From NCBI GenBank assembly GCA_965204685.1, contig OZ242004.1, positions 1,674,001 through 1,738,000 on the forward strand: a stretch of 64,000 bases of DNA. Reading direction: 5' to 3'. The position numbers and the translations under genes are program-made. Below are positions 8,662 to 17,533 of this stretch, piece by piece (positions within the stretch are counted from its first letter, which is position 1; each line of letters begins with the position of its first letter). The notes beneath the pieces are model-generated. The model saw nothing but the letters and a program-made list of their open reading frames with translations. It was not told where the DNA came from and did no database searches. The DNA comes from Bin87 sp965204685 (lineage in GTDB: Bacteria; Chloroflexota; Dehalococcoidia; Lucifugimonadales; UBA3495).

Positions 8662-9522
8662 ATGGCTACCACGCGCTACAGCAAGGTGATCCAGCTGCTG
8701 GAAGAGGGCAAGCCGGTGTTCGGCACCGGCCTGATCTGGAACGGCAACCTGGACGAGATGATGTACTTTGCCGATTCCGACTACGACATGGTGATGATCG
8801 AGATGGAGCACGAGGGGTTGTCCTTCAACAACCTGCGCACGTCGCTCCAGTTCCTGCTCAACCGCAAGCGCGTCGCCGAGGGCGGCGGCCTCATGGCCGA
8901 CCCGACGCCCGTCGTCCGCATCCCGCCCAACACCCGGGAGCAGAACCAGTGGGTCATCAAGCAAGCCCTGGACACCGGCGTGTACGGGCTCATCCTGCCC
9001 CACCTGGACACCGTGGAAGGAGCCATGTCGGCGGTGCAGTCGGCGCGCTATCCCCAGGTGCCGGGCGTGGCCGACTTCGAGCCCCACGGCGAGCGGGGCT
9101 GGTGGCAGCGCATCGCGCCGCGCTACTGGGGCCTCTCCGCCGCCGAGTACTACGACGCCGCTGATCTGTGGCCGCTGGACCCCGATGGAAACCTGCTGCT
9201 CATGGGCATCGTCGAGGAACCCACCGGCGTGCGCAACCTGCCCGACATCCTGAGCCAGGTCAAGGGCATCGGCGCCGTCTGGGCCGGCCCGGGCGACATG
9301 TCCGTGGCGCTGGGGCACAAGGGCAACGCCGGCCATCCCGAGGTGCAGGAGATGCTGCTGCGGATCCTGGATACCTGCAAGAACGCCGGGGTGCCCTGCG
9401 CGGTGGGCTGCACCGCCGAGGAGGTTCCCATGCGGCTAGAGCAGGGGTTCAGCATCCTGATCACCGCGCCCACGCGCACGGCCGGCGGCCTGGAGGAAGG
9501 ACGCCGCATCGCCGGCCGCTGA
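8662..9522 (+). CDS. HpcH/HpaI aldolase/citrate lyase family protein
   Basis: The 286-aa protein is a class II (metal-dependent) pyruvate aldolase of the HpaI type. It shows YDMVMIEMEHEGLS near residues 38-51, PVVRIP near 83, YGLILPHLDTVEGA near 111 with a metal-binding acidic residue, and AVWAGPGDMSVALG near 210. These enzymes cleave 4-hydroxy-2-oxoacids to pyruvate and an aldehyde; the true substrate is not evident. I start at 8662 because AAGGAG lies upstream. A GC hairpin follows the stop. Confidence 0.86.
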   Translation: MATTRYSKVIQLLEEGKPVFGTGLIWNGNLDEMMYFADSDYDMVMIEMEHEGLSFNNLRTSLQFLLNRKRVAEGGGLMADPTPVVRIPPNTREQNQWVIKQALDTGVYGLILPHLDTVEGAMSAVQSARYPQVPGVADFEPHGERGWWQRIAPRYWGLSAAEYYDAADLWPLDPDGNLLLMGIVEEPTGVRNLPDILSQVKGIGAVWAGPGDMSVALGHKGNAGHPEVQEMLLRILDTCKNAGVPCAVGCTAEEVPMRLEQGFSILITAPTRTAGGLEEGRRIAGR

Positions 9523-9553
9523 CGCCGGGGGAACGGATCGGATCCCAAAGAGC

Positions 9554-9576
9554 GGGGCGGGTTGCTGACCCGCCCC
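9554..9576. terminator. GC-rich hairpin between convergent genes
   Basis: Nine-base arms GGGGCGGGT and ACCCGCCCC flank a five-base loop between the plus-strand aldolase and the minus-strand Uma2 gene. There is no T-run on either side, so it may be a weak terminator or a member of the GGGGCG palindrome family also seen at 13341 and 33335. Confidence 0.5.
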
Positions 9577-10217
9577 TATTGCATGTCGAAGATGTACTGT
9601 CGCACGCCAAAGGAGAAGCCGGGCATAACGTCCTCGCCGTCCAGCGTCTCGGGATCTTCCAGAACTTGCGGTTCCGGCTGGCCGGCACGATGGACGTACA
9701 CCCGACGATTGGGAGGGTCGATGAGCCAGCCCAGGCGGGCGCCGCCGTCCATCCAGAGTTGCATCTTGCGCCGCAACGGAGCGAGGTTGTCGGTGCGGGA
9801 TCTGATCTCGACGACGAAATCGGGCGCGCCGGGGAAGACGGTCTCGCGCTCGTGTTCGGTGGCGTCGTCGTAGCGTTCCTGGGTGATCCAGGCGGCATCG
9901 GGTCCGCGGATAGCGCCGGAGGCCAGGCGGAACCGGCTGGACTGCGAGGCGCTGACGCCGCCGTTGGCCATCTCCCAGGTGCACATAAATGCGTTGAGGT
10001 AATTTTCCCGTCGGTTGCCTCTGAAACCCACCATAGGCAGAATCACCAATTCCCCGGCTTCGTTGATTTCCATCTCATAGTCGTCGTTGGCTTCGCAGAA
10101 CTCGATGAACCGGGTGGGGAAATCGGCGGCGCGGAAGTCGAGGCCCAGCGCGTCCAGACGCAGCGCTACGGAACCGGTGCGTTCCCCGATGGCAGCGTCG
10201 TCCCCGGTATTCGGCAT
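9576..10217 (-). CDS. Uma2 family endonuclease-like protein
   Basis: The 213-aa product has RGPDAAWITQER near residue 108 and PDFVVEIRSRTD near 130, with Arg in place of the catalytic Lys. KMQLWMDGGARLGWLIDP follows. The start is uncertain: a GTG at 10247 is in frame but neither site has a good ribosome-binding sequence. Position after hflK-hflC and the 127-aa gene, all on the minus strand, suggests shared transcription. Confidence 0.8.
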   Translation of the reverse strand: MPNTGDDAAIGERTGSVALRLDALGLDFRAADFPTRFIEFCEANDDYEMEINEAGELVILPMVGFRGNRRENYLNAFMCTWEMANGGVSASQSSRFRLASGAIRGPDAAWITQERYDDATEHERETVFPGAPDFVVEIRSRTDNLAPLRRKMQLWMDGGARLGWLIDPPNRRVYVHRAGQPEPQVLEDPETLDGEDVMPGFSFGVRQYIFDMQ

Positions 10218-10259
10218 TGCCGGCGGTTCTTTCGGCCTGGTGGTCACGGTGACCGCCGA

Positions 10260-10643
10260 CTACCCGCCGGATGCGCCGTTGGAACGTTCCTGACGGAGTT
10301 CCGCTATCTCTGCCCGAAGGCTGGCGATTTCCTGCTGCAATGACCGGATTGCGTCGTCGCCGTTTCGGTTGGAGCTAGCGAGGGCGGCCGCCACCAGTTC
10401 CTGTCCGTTGGCGATGGTGGTCGCCATCATCTCCTGACCATTCGCGATGGTGGCCGCGATCATGGCCATCATTTCCTGGTGGCGGCGCTCTGCGCTGGCA
10501 TCCTGTTCCGCTCGTTCTCTGCGGCGTTCGCGAATGTCAAAGTAACCGGACAGCATTTGAGGAACTCCCAGCACCGCGAGCATGATCGCGATGTACGCTC
10601 CAGCCTCCAGGTAGGCCAGGAGGGTCCATTGCTCAAAACCCAT
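10260..10643 (-). CDS. Small membrane-anchored coiled-coil protein
   Basis: The 127-aa protein has one N-terminal membrane segment (about residues 8-30), then a charged stretch, then two near-repeats of MAxxIANGQE, and a C-terminal coiled coil (about 90-120). I do not recognise a family. It begins six bases downstream of hflC on the same strand and may be part of that operon. Three other genes in the window (36648, 48059, 48452) share the single membrane helix plus coiled coil layout. Confidence 0.7.
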   Translation of the reverse strand: MGFEQWTLLAYLEAGAYIAIMLAVLGVPQMLSGYFDIRERRRERAEQDASAERRHQEMMAMIAATIANGQEMMATTIANGQELVAAALASSNRNGDDAIRSLQQEIASLRAEIAELRQERSNGASGG

Positions 10644-10649
10644 TCTATC

Positions 10650-11600
10650 CTAGTTCCCTGCTTCCGGCGCTTGCGGACCCGTCAGGTAGTCGAACAGTGG
10701 GGAGTCGGATGACAGGATGATGGTGTCCTGGGATTGGATGAAGCGCTGGTAGGCTTCCAGACTGCGCAGGAACCCGAACAGCTCGGGGTCGCGGTTCAGA
10801 GCCTCGGCGAGGATCTTGATGGCCTCGGCTTCGCCTTCACCACGAATGCGGTTAGAGTCACGCTCGGCGGTTGCCAGAATGACATCACGCTCGCGGTCGG
10901 TGGTGGCGCGGATCTTGCGGTCTTCTTCTTCACCCTCGGCGCGGAACCGGGCAGCGATACGGTTACGCTCGGCGCGCATGCGGGTGAAGATGGTATCGGT
11001 AACGGCTTCGGGGAAGTCGGCGCGCTTAATGCGCACGTCGATCATCGCGATGCCGAAGTTGTCCCGCTGGGTGATGTCACGCACCGCCGTCAGCACCTCG
11101 TTGAGGATTTCCGTGCGGGTCTCCTGCGCTTCCACCAGCGGGAGGCCTTCGTCGTCAACGATGGTCACGCCGTTTTCGTCCACTTGGGGCTTGGCTCCGA
11201 TGATGTCGGTCCGGTCGCGCAGGGCCACCCGGTCACGCAGCGAGGAGGTCACAATGTCGCCCAGGCGGCTCCTGGCGTTGATTTCGGTTTGCAGGGTCTT
11301 GCGGAACTGCACCGGGTCGGTGATCCGGTAGCGCGCGTAGATGTCGATGACCAGGTTTTCCTTGTCCTGGTCGGGCATGGACACCGGCGGCGCGTCGATG
11401 CGCAGGATCCGCTTGTCCAGCCGGACGACGGTGTCCACAAACGGCGCCTTGACGTTGAGACCTGGGGTGGTGCGGGTGTCCACCACCTCGCCGAAGCGGA
11501 GGATGATGACCTGCTCGGTGACGTCTACCACGTACAGAGCCTGGCGTAGCACGACCAGCCCCACAATGATGACAATGGCAATGATTATCAGGTTTCGCAT
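10650..11600 (-). CDS. hflC: SPFH/band-7 protein HflC
   Basis: The 316-aa protein has an N-terminal membrane helix (residues 2-20), then the SPFH domain with EQVIILRFGEVV. A long C-terminal helix rich in Glu, Arg and Ala with the family segment GEGEAEAIKILAEAL is also present. HflC pairs with HflK to form a membrane cage around FtsH that restrains its proteolysis of membrane proteins. hflK is 46 bases upstream on the same strand, and ftsH lies 4 kb away, consistent with a working set. Confidence 0.93.
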   Translation of the reverse strand: MRNLIIIAIVIIVGLVVLRQALYVVDVTEQVIILRFGEVVDTRTTPGLNVKAPFVDTVVRLDKRILRIDAPPVSMPDQDKENLVIDIYARYRITDPVQFRKTLQTEINARSRLGDIVTSSLRDRVALRDRTDIIGAKPQVDENGVTIVDDEGLPLVEAQETRTEILNEVLTAVRDITQRDNFGIAMIDVRIKRADFPEAVTDTIFTRMRAERNRIAARFRAEGEEEDRKIRATTDRERDVILATAERDSNRIRGEGEAEAIKILAEALNRDPELFGFLRSLEAYQRFIQSQDTIILSSDSPLFDYLTGPQAPEAGN

Positions 11601-11646
11601 TTCGAGAGTTCTCCTGGTCGGTCGGTGAGCGGGCGATACCTGCCAC

Positions 11647-12741
11647 CTATGGCGATGGAGGTCCGATCGGGGCTGGTATCACGTTGCCGTCCTGGCCCAG
11701 GATGATGACTGGGTTGGATTCAGGGTCAACTACGATCTTGGTGACGCCCGGGAAGACGTTTTCCAGGGCCTCCAGGTAGAGGCGTTGTCTGGTTACCTCA
11801 CGAGAACTCAGGTACTCCTCGAGCACCGCCTCGAACTGCTGCGCCTCACCGGTCGCGGTCTCAATGCGCGCCTGCTTGAAAGCCTCGGCCGACTCTCGGA
11901 TGCGTTCGGCGTCACCACGGGCACGGGGTATCACGTCGGCTTCATAGGCCAGCGCCTGGTTGATGCGGGTTTCCTTCTCCTGCCGGCCGCGGAGCACGTC
12001 GTCGAACGCCGCCCGCACCTCTTCGGGAGCCTTCACGTCGAGCAGTTGCACCGAGACAACCTCGATGCCGGCCTCGTACTCGTCCAGGATCGACTGCAGG
12101 CGACTCCTGGTATCGGTTTCCACCGTATCGCGGGCCTCGACCAGCACGTCGTCGATGGAGCGCTGACCCACCACCAGGCGCAGGGCCGCTTCGGCGCCGT
12201 CCTTCAGGGTGCGGCCGTCAGGCCTGCCCTCGGGAATGCCGCGGCCCACCTCGCCAGGGTCGTCCACCTTGAACAAGAAATTGTTCAGGTTGCTGATGCG
12301 GTACTGCACCACCATCTGCACGTCGACGATGTTCAGGTCGCCTGAGATCATCAACGCTTCGTCAAGGAACGGGGTGTTCACCGCCGCGTCGTTGCCTCGG
12401 AACCCCAGCTCCATGCGGCGGATCTCGGTCACCAGGACAACGTCCTTGTTGCCCACCGGCGACGGCCACCACCAGTGGAGACCTTCTTCCGATACGGGGG
12501 CGCCCTGCACGGCTCCGAACAACCGCAGCGCGGCGTTTTCACCGGGGCTTACCGTGTAGACTCCCGTGGCGGCCCAGATGATTATCAGCAGGGCGATGAC
12601 CGCCAGAATTAAAATGCCCAGATTTCCGCCGCCAAGGCGTCCACCGGAGCCACCAAACATGCCGCGCACGCGACCGAGGAGTTGTTCAAGGTCGAATTCG
12701 GGTTGACGAGGCGGTTGTTGGCCGCCCCCGGGTGTGAACAT
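11647..12741 (-). CDS. hflK: SPFH/band-7 protein HflK
   Basis: The 364-aa protein starts with a cytoplasmic Gly/Pro/Gln-rich tail. A membrane helix near residues 42-62, the YTVSPGENAALRLFG strand of the SPFH domain and a long helical region with RARGDAERIRESAEAFKQARI follow. It is the partner of HflC. The order hflK-hflC is the standard one. No strong promoter is clear in the 269-base divergent gap upstream. Confidence 0.93.
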   Translation of the reverse strand: MFTPGGGQQPPRQPEFDLEQLLGRVRGMFGGSGGRLGGGNLGILILAVIALLIIIWAATGVYTVSPGENAALRLFGAVQGAPVSEEGLHWWWPSPVGNKDVVLVTEIRRMELGFRGNDAAVNTPFLDEALMISGDLNIVDVQMVVQYRISNLNNFLFKVDDPGEVGRGIPEGRPDGRTLKDGAEAALRLVVGQRSIDDVLVEARDTVETDTRSRLQSILDEYEAGIEVVSVQLLDVKAPEEVRAAFDDVLRGRQEKETRINQALAYEADVIPRARGDAERIRESAEAFKQARIETATGEAQQFEAVLEEYLSSREVTRQRLYLEALENVFPGVTKIVVDPESNPVIILGQDGNVIPAPIGPPSP

Positions 12742-13010
12742 ACGAAAGTGTCCTTTATGAAGTTGCTGGTTGGTCCTTGGTCGTTAGTCGGTCCCTGATC
12801 AATGTCAACCGTTATATCAGGACTGACCGACGTAATCAGCGATTTCCGGTACGATTTTCGGACGGTTGGCCGAGACAGTATAACACCATCATCGGCGGCC
12901 TGGGTTTATAATTGGCGGCCCGCCTTCATGGGCATTGCCACGCTCGACATTGGACGTATCCCGGCTAAGCCATCGACCCATTCACCCGCTCCCGACAGGA
13001 CTATCGCAGC

Positions 13011-13340
13011 ATGACTACGCCAGTTCAGATAACGCCAGGCAACCAGGAAAATCTTCCGCAATCCCAAGGACTGACCGTCAAGATCAGCACGGATATGGGG
13101 CGGGTCCAGGTGACGTGCCCCCACCAGAGCGGCCTCATCTACGCGGTGCCCGGCGACCGCAGCTGGGTGTGCACCGACGAACTGCGTCCGGCCCACGCCC
13201 TGGCGGGGTTCTTCCGCGAACTCATCGCGCTGAAAGACCCCCGCGTGGAAAGCCTGATGCAGCAGTGGGGCCTCTACTACCGCAGCCTGCCCCTGGATGC
13301 CGACGCCAACGCCGGCGAGGCCGACACCGCAAACACGTAG
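13011..13340 (+). CDS. Conserved-looking hypothetical protein, 109 aa
   Basis: A soluble 109-aa protein that I do not recognise. It has a strand-rich centre (VKISTDMGRVQVTCPHQSG), a single Cys in CPH and a second in WVCTDEL, and an acidic tail. The region before it contains a TATAAT at 12907-12912 that could be its -10 element. A GC hairpin directly follows the stop. It is divergent from hflK. Confidence 0.6.
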   Translation: MTTPVQITPGNQENLPQSQGLTVKISTDMGRVQVTCPHQSGLIYAVPGDRSWVCTDELRPAHALAGFFRELIALKDPRVESLMQQWGLYYRSLPLDADANAGEADTANT

Positions 13341-13360
13341 GGGCGGGATCCAATCCCGCC
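13341..13360 (+). terminator. Hairpin after the 109-aa gene
   Basis: GGCGGGAT and ATCCCGCC arms with a three-base loop start one base after the stop codon at 13340. A weak T-rich stretch (CTTTCTGTTT) follows nine bases later. It probably ends the upstream transcript, but it also belongs to the GGGGCG palindrome family. Confidence 0.5.
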
Positions 13361-13390
13361 TCCGCTTTCTGTTTGGTAATCGGTAGGGGC

Positions 13391-13449
13391 CGTCAGTCGT
13401 CGCCCGGCGTCGGCTCCGCGGGGCTGGCGCTGCCGAAGGATGGGGCCGG
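13391..13449 (-). pseudogene. Relic copy of the ftsH 3' end
   Basis: This stretch matches 14618-14690, the last codons of ftsH including two bases past its stop, in the same orientation. About 58 bases align with only three mismatches plus one 12-base gap in the relic. The similarity ends sharply after GGGGCCGG. It has no coding role now. It brackets the MazF cassette together with the true ftsH end. Confidence 0.8.
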
Positions 13450-13584
13450 ATTGCCAGAAGTGGTCGCAATCGATTATCTGGTATCATCCTCCAACCTGGT
13501 CTACTGCATTCCCAACGGACTGGCGAAAGTACTCGTCAGCAGACCTCGCAGCTACGCCAATCGCTGAACTGGCAAAAGGAGAAA

Positions 13585-14142
13585 ATGATGGTCACGATGG
13601 AACGCTCCATCATGGACCACATCGTGGAGTCGCCGGATGTCAGGGAAGCCTGGGGACTGGAAGCAGCAATCCGGTCCATGATTTTCGACCTGTTGACGCT
13701 CGACTACCACGGATGGCAGGAAAAGTTAGCCGCAGACGGGTTCACTGAAGATCAGATTGAAAAGCTCAATGGTTTCGTTGACCAGTGGGTCAGTGAGTTC
13801 GATACTGCGGGTTTGTCGCTGCAGCTGCAAGAACTTACGGACATCGGCAACGATTCCGCAATGGAACTGATCCTGAGTGAATGGATCCGTGGAATTTCGT
13901 CTGCCGACCTCCATAGACTGATTGCCCGCGAACGGTTTCCTAACCCGCTGGACGTCCTCTGCTATGCAATGGCGCAGGTAAAACAGGTGCTCAACAGCAT
14001 TGTGGCGTTCGAACTCATGCGCCGCGAGATAGAACTTGAACCACCGGTCGGGTGGTCTCTGGAAGAAGGTCAGATTCAATACGGGACCGAATTGGCGGAG
14101 ATTGGCCTTGCAGAGGATGCAAAAACATGGCCCCAATACTGA
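13585..14142 (+). CDS. Unrecognised 185-aa protein, putative partner of MazF toxin
   Basis: A 185-aa, largely helical acidic protein with no motif I recognise. It has AAAGGAGAAA upstream of the ATG at 13585 (a second ATG lies three bases on). Its 3' end overlaps the MazF-like gene by 16 bases, the usual geometry of antitoxin then toxin. Known MazE partners are about 80 aa with an AbrB or ribbon-helix-helix domain. Neither is visible here, so the protein would be a new antitoxin type or an added regulatory subunit. Confidence 0.7.
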   Translation: MMVTMERSIMDHIVESPDVREAWGLEAAIRSMIFDLLTLDYHGWQEKLAADGFTEDQIEKLNGFVDQWVSEFDTAGLSLQLQELTDIGNDSAMELILSEWIRGISSADLHRLIARERFPNPLDVLCYAMAQVKQVLNSIVAFELMRREIELEPPVGWSLEEGQIQYGTELAEIGLAEDAKTWPQY

Positions 14143-14483
14143 GAGGAGAAATCCGCCATGTGATCTTGGAACCTGCGCAAGTCCGGGGACATGAACAAGG
14201 TGGCGACCGCCCCGCTCTGATTCTCAGCACTGATCAATTCAACGCCGTTTCGAGGTTGGTTATCGTAGCATTGATTGGGTCATCTGAAGCCAACCAAAAT
14301 CGCAGTCTGTCGTACCCGATCAACTCAGTCTCGATGCCCAAGCCATCCTGGGTCCTCACTGATCAGATTCGGACCCTGGCTGAAAGCCGCATCACAGACT
14401 ATTACGGGACGATGTCAGATGCGGAACTAACTGAAGTCATTCGACGTATCTTCGGCTTGATATACCAACCCCTCCGGCAGTGA
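14127..14483 (+). CDS. MazF/PemK family mRNA interferase toxin
   Basis: The 118-aa protein starts with RGEIRHVILEPAQVRGHEQGG, the MazF/PemK first strand and loop. RPALILSTDQFN and a central SxSYPINS strand follow. SWVLTDQIRTLAESRI is the conserved segment of the second half. The family cleaves mRNA as a dimer. I start at 14127, where the reading frame first matches the family. It overlaps the 185-aa gene by 16 bases, so the two are coupled. Confidence 0.85.
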   Translation: MAPILRGEIRHVILEPAQVRGHEQGGDRPALILSTDQFNAVSRLVIVALIGSSEANQNRSLSYPINSVSMPKPSWVLTDQIRTLAESRITDYYGTMSDAELTEVIRRIFGLIYQPLRQ

Positions 14484-14560
14484 TGACCGCAATATAACCG
14501 GAGGGCAAATTCGGATTCGATCTGACGCGGCAGGCCCGCGGTAGCGGTTCCAGCCCTGGC

Positions 14561-14598
14561 AAAAAGAAAGGGAGCAAGCTTGCCGGCTGCTCCCTTTC
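14561..14598 (-). terminator. Intrinsic terminator of ftsH
   Basis: On the minus strand the arms GAAAGGGAGCA and TGCTCCCTTTC form an 11-bp perfect stem with an 11-base loop. Five T residues follow, 21 bases downstream of the ftsH stop. This is a textbook Rho-independent terminator. Confidence 0.9.
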
Positions 14599-14619
14599 GG
14601 ATTGGATCCGTACTTCGCG

Positions 14620-16620
14620 TCAGTCGTCGCCCGGCGAGGCCCCCGGCATCGGCTCCGCGGTGCTGGCGCTGCCGAAGGACGGGGCCGGGCTGGGGACAGG
14701 CCCGCCCTGGGTTACCGGAGGAGCCGGCGGAGCATAAGGCGAAGGCGTGGGCGCTTCGGGCACGGCCGGTTCCGGCTCGGCGCCCGGTGGATTGTCCCTG
14801 AACAGGTTGGTCAGCGCGTCGCCCGAGATGGCCTCGTGCTCGATCAGGTACTCGGCCACCTGCACCAGCTTGGGCTTGTTGTCGATGAGCAACTGTTGTG
14901 CCTGGCGGTAGGCGCTATTGATCAGGTGGCGGACCTCGTCGTCGATCTCCTCGGCGATCTTGTCGCCGTAGTCGCGTTCCTCGCTGATCTCACGACCCAG
15001 GAACACCATCTCCTCGCGCTTGCCGAAGGTGCGCGGGCCGAGGCTGGCGGACATGCCGTAGCGTTTGATCATGCCCAGGGCCGTCTTGGTCGCCCGCTCG
15101 ATGTCGTTGCTGGCGCCCGTGGTCACCTCGTCGAAGATCAGCTCCTCGGCGACCCGGCCTCCCATCATGACCCCGAGCATGTCCTGGAACTGGTTCTTGG
15201 TCCAGAGATAGCGGTCCTCCTCGGGCAGCAAGGTGGTGTGTCCGCCCATGTTGCCCCGGGAGACGATGCTGATCTTGTGCACGCGGTCGGCGTGGGGCAG
15301 GTGCCAGGCGACCAGCGCGTGGCCCGCCTCGTGGTAGGCGGTCATCTCCTTCTCGCGCTGGTTGATGACCCGGCTCTTGCGCTCCGGGCCGGCGATCACG
15401 CGCTCGATGGCCTCTTCGAAATCCTGCATGAAGATGCTGGACTGGTTCTTGCGGGCGGCCAGCAGGGCCGCTTCGTTGACCAGGTTGGACAGGTCGGCGC
15501 CGCTGAAGCCGGGGGTTTCGCGGGCGACCACGTCGATCCTGATCTCCCGGGACAGGGGCTTGCCGGCCACGTGCACCTTGAGGATCGCTTCGCGGCCCAT
15601 CACGTCGGGCAGGTCCAGGGTGACGCGGCGGTCGAAACGGCCGGGCCGCAGCAGGGCCGGGTCCAGGATGTCGGGCCGGTTGGTGGCCGCGATGACGATG
15701 ATGTTGGTGTTGGTCTCGAAACCGTCCATTTCAACCAGGATCTGGTTGAGGGTCTGCTCGCGCTCGTCGTGGCCGCCGCCCAATCCGGCGCCGCGATGGC
15801 GTCCCACGGCGTCGATTTCGTCAACGAACAGGATACACGGCGCGTTGCGCTTGGCCTGCTCGAAGAGGTCCCGAACCCGCGCCGCGCCCACGCCGACGAA
15901 CATCTCCACGAACTCACTGCCGGAGATATGGAAGAAGGGCACGCCGGCCTCGCCAGCCACCGCCCGGGCGAGCAAGGTCTTGCCGGTTCCGGGAGGACCC
16001 ACCAGCAGGACGCCCTTGGGGATGCGCGCGCCCAGTTGCAGGAAGCGCTCGGGGTACTTGAGGAAGTCAACGACTTCTTCCAGCTCGGCCTTAGCCTCGT
16101 CCACGCCGGCCACGTCGCTGAAGGTCACCGACGGGCGGTTGAAGGGCATCATGCGGGCGCGGCTGCGGCCGAAGCTCATGGTCTGGTTGTTGGAACCCTG
16201 GGCCTGCCGCATCATCAGCAGGATCAGGCCGCCGAAAAAGATCAGGGGCAGGAAGTTGAGCAGAATGCCGAAGACGCTGCCGAACCCGCTGGAGCCTTTG
16301 TACTCCACGTCGGGCGCGCTGACCTGGTCCCAGATGCCGGTGGTGATCAGCAGGGTTTCCAGATCGGTGTTCTTGCCGATGCGGCTGCTGTACTTCTGGG
16401 CTTCCTCTCCCTGTCGGCCCACCGTCGGGATGACGGTGAGCTTCTCGCCGTCGACAATAATCCTCTCGATCTGGCCGGCCCGGGCCTGTTGCAGCACCTC
16501 GGTCAGGGCCAGACGTTCGCTGCTGCCGAAACTCGGGAGCAGCGTGTAGAAGATGACGATCACGCCAATGATGATGAGGAGATAGATCAGGCTGTTGCGG
16601 ACCCAGCGGTTGTTGGTCAT
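14620..16620 (-). CDS. ftsH: ATP-dependent zinc metalloprotease FtsH
   Basis: The 666-aa protein has two membrane helices (about residues 10-28 and 120-140) around a small external domain. The AAA module has Walker A GPPGTGKTLL, Walker B CILFVDEIDAVG and the SRH NRPDILDPALLRPGRFDRR. The peptidase carries zinc motif HEAGH. A Pro-rich C-terminal tail follows. FtsH degrades membrane and misfolded proteins and is controlled by HflKC, encoded nearby. I start at the ATG at 16620, which has AGGA upstream and matches the family N-terminus. Its 3' end is partly duplicated at 13391. Confidence 0.96.
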   Translation of the reverse strand: MTNNRWVRNSLIYLLIIIGVIVIFYTLLPSFGSSERLALTEVLQQARAGQIERIIVDGEKLTVIPTVGRQGEEAQKYSSRIGKNTDLETLLITTGIWDQVSAPDVEYKGSSGFGSVFGILLNFLPLIFFGGLILLMMRQAQGSNNQTMSFGRSRARMMPFNRPSVTFSDVAGVDEAKAELEEVVDFLKYPERFLQLGARIPKGVLLVGPPGTGKTLLARAVAGEAGVPFFHISGSEFVEMFVGVGAARVRDLFEQAKRNAPCILFVDEIDAVGRHRGAGLGGGHDEREQTLNQILVEMDGFETNTNIIVIAATNRPDILDPALLRPGRFDRRVTLDLPDVMGREAILKVHVAGKPLSREIRIDVVARETPGFSGADLSNLVNEAALLAARKNQSSIFMQDFEEAIERVIAGPERKSRVINQREKEMTAYHEAGHALVAWHLPHADRVHKISIVSRGNMGGHTTLLPEEDRYLWTKNQFQDMLGVMMGGRVAEELIFDEVTTGASNDIERATKTALGMIKRYGMSASLGPRTFGKREEMVFLGREISEERDYGDKIAEEIDDEVRHLINSAYRQAQQLLIDNKPKLVQVAEYLIEHEAISGDALTNLFRDNPPGAEPEPAVPEAPTPSPYAPPAPPVTQGGPVPSPAPSFGSASTAEPMPGASPGDD

Positions 16621-16795
16621 AACGTTCCTGCCGTTGGAGAGTGCACGGCTGCGCTGCGGCGCAAATGAATTATCCAGACCAGCCCAGTATACCACCCGTG
16701 CGCGGGCGAATTTGCAAAGTTGGCAGCGTCAACCGGCGGGATTCGTCACCATACAGCCGCAGCGGCCGCTCGCGCGTACCGAGTTTCCACTAACC

Positions 16796-16893
16796 TGTCA
16801 TCGCGAGAAGCGCAGCGACGTGACGATCCCGTTCCCGTGGCGATGGCTGTTACCCTGACGGGATTGCCACATAACTGCGCTCCTCGCGATGAC
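16796..16893. repeat. Inverted-repeat element, family B (GTCATCGCGAG ends)
   Basis: The ends TGTCATCGCGAG and CTCGCGATGAC are inverted. Inner blocks GTGACGATCCCG and CGGGATTGCCAC are imperfect inverted partners. It occupies most of the 301-base gap between ftsH and cobO. The rest of that gap holds no gene that I can see. Relatives lie at 22581, 26989, 56619, 58675 and inside nadB. Confidence 0.8.
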
Positions 16894-16921
16894 GACCACC
16901 CATACTGCGGCTGCGGGCGGG

Positions 16922-17491
16922 CTAGAACTCGATGCCCGGCTGGGCTTTGATGCCGGCGTCGTAGGGGTGCTTGACGACGTTCATCTCGGTCACCAGGTCG
17001 GCGTAATCCACCAACGCTTCCGGCGCGTGGCGGCCGGTGATGATGACGTGCTGCATCTCGGGGCGGCCCTTGAGGGCGTCGATGACGTCTTCCACAGGAA
17101 GCCAGCCGTAGTGCATGGGGTAGGTGAACTCGTCGAGGATCACCAGATCGTACTCGCCGGCGGCGATGACCTCCTTGGCGTCCTCCCAGAGGTTGCGGGC
17201 GAGATCGGCGCTGGCGTCCAGGTCCTGGGAGCGCCAGGTGAAGCCGTCGCCCATGGCGCGGACGGTGACGCCCATCTTCTCGGCGGCGCGTTGCTCGCCG
17301 AAGTTGGCCGTGGTGTGCTTGATGAACTGGAGCATCACGACCTTCATGTCGCGTCCCCAGGCTCGCATGAGCACGCCCATGGCGGCGGTGGTCTTACCCT
17401 TGCCGTTGCCGGTGTTGACGATGACGAGGCCCTTGTTGATGCGGGGGCCACGGACGGACTGCGGGCCGTGGCGGGTTTCCTGCGTAGTCAT
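16922..17491 (-). CDS. cobO: Cob(I)yrinic acid a,c-diamide adenosyltransferase
   Basis: The 189-aa CobA/CobO/BtuR-type enzyme has a P-loop GNGKGKTTAAMG near residues 28-39. YDLVILDEFTYPMHYGW near 115-131 and VIITGRHAPEAL near 150 follow. It transfers the adenosyl group from ATP to cob(I)yrinic acid diamide or cobalamin. It is the last gene of the minus-strand block behind the cobalamin riboswitch. A Uma2 gene sits between it and cobB. Confidence 0.93.
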   Translation of the reverse strand: MTTQETRHGPQSVRGPRINKGLVIVNTGNGKGKTTAAMGVLMRAWGRDMKVVMLQFIKHTTANFGEQRAAEKMGVTVRAMGDGFTWRSQDLDASADLARNLWEDAKEVIAAGEYDLVILDEFTYPMHYGWLPVEDVIDALKGRPEMQHVIITGRHAPEALVDYADLVTEMNVVKHPYDAGIKAQPGIEF

Positions 17492-17533
17492 GTGAGCATC
17501 ACTCCTGTATTGCTTTAATCAAACTGATCGAGA

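Noticed and set aside
14602..16668. A 688-aa plus-strand frame opposite ftsH
   Set aside because: It is the mirror of ftsH in GC-rich DNA, with Val/Gly/His-rich composition and no domain.
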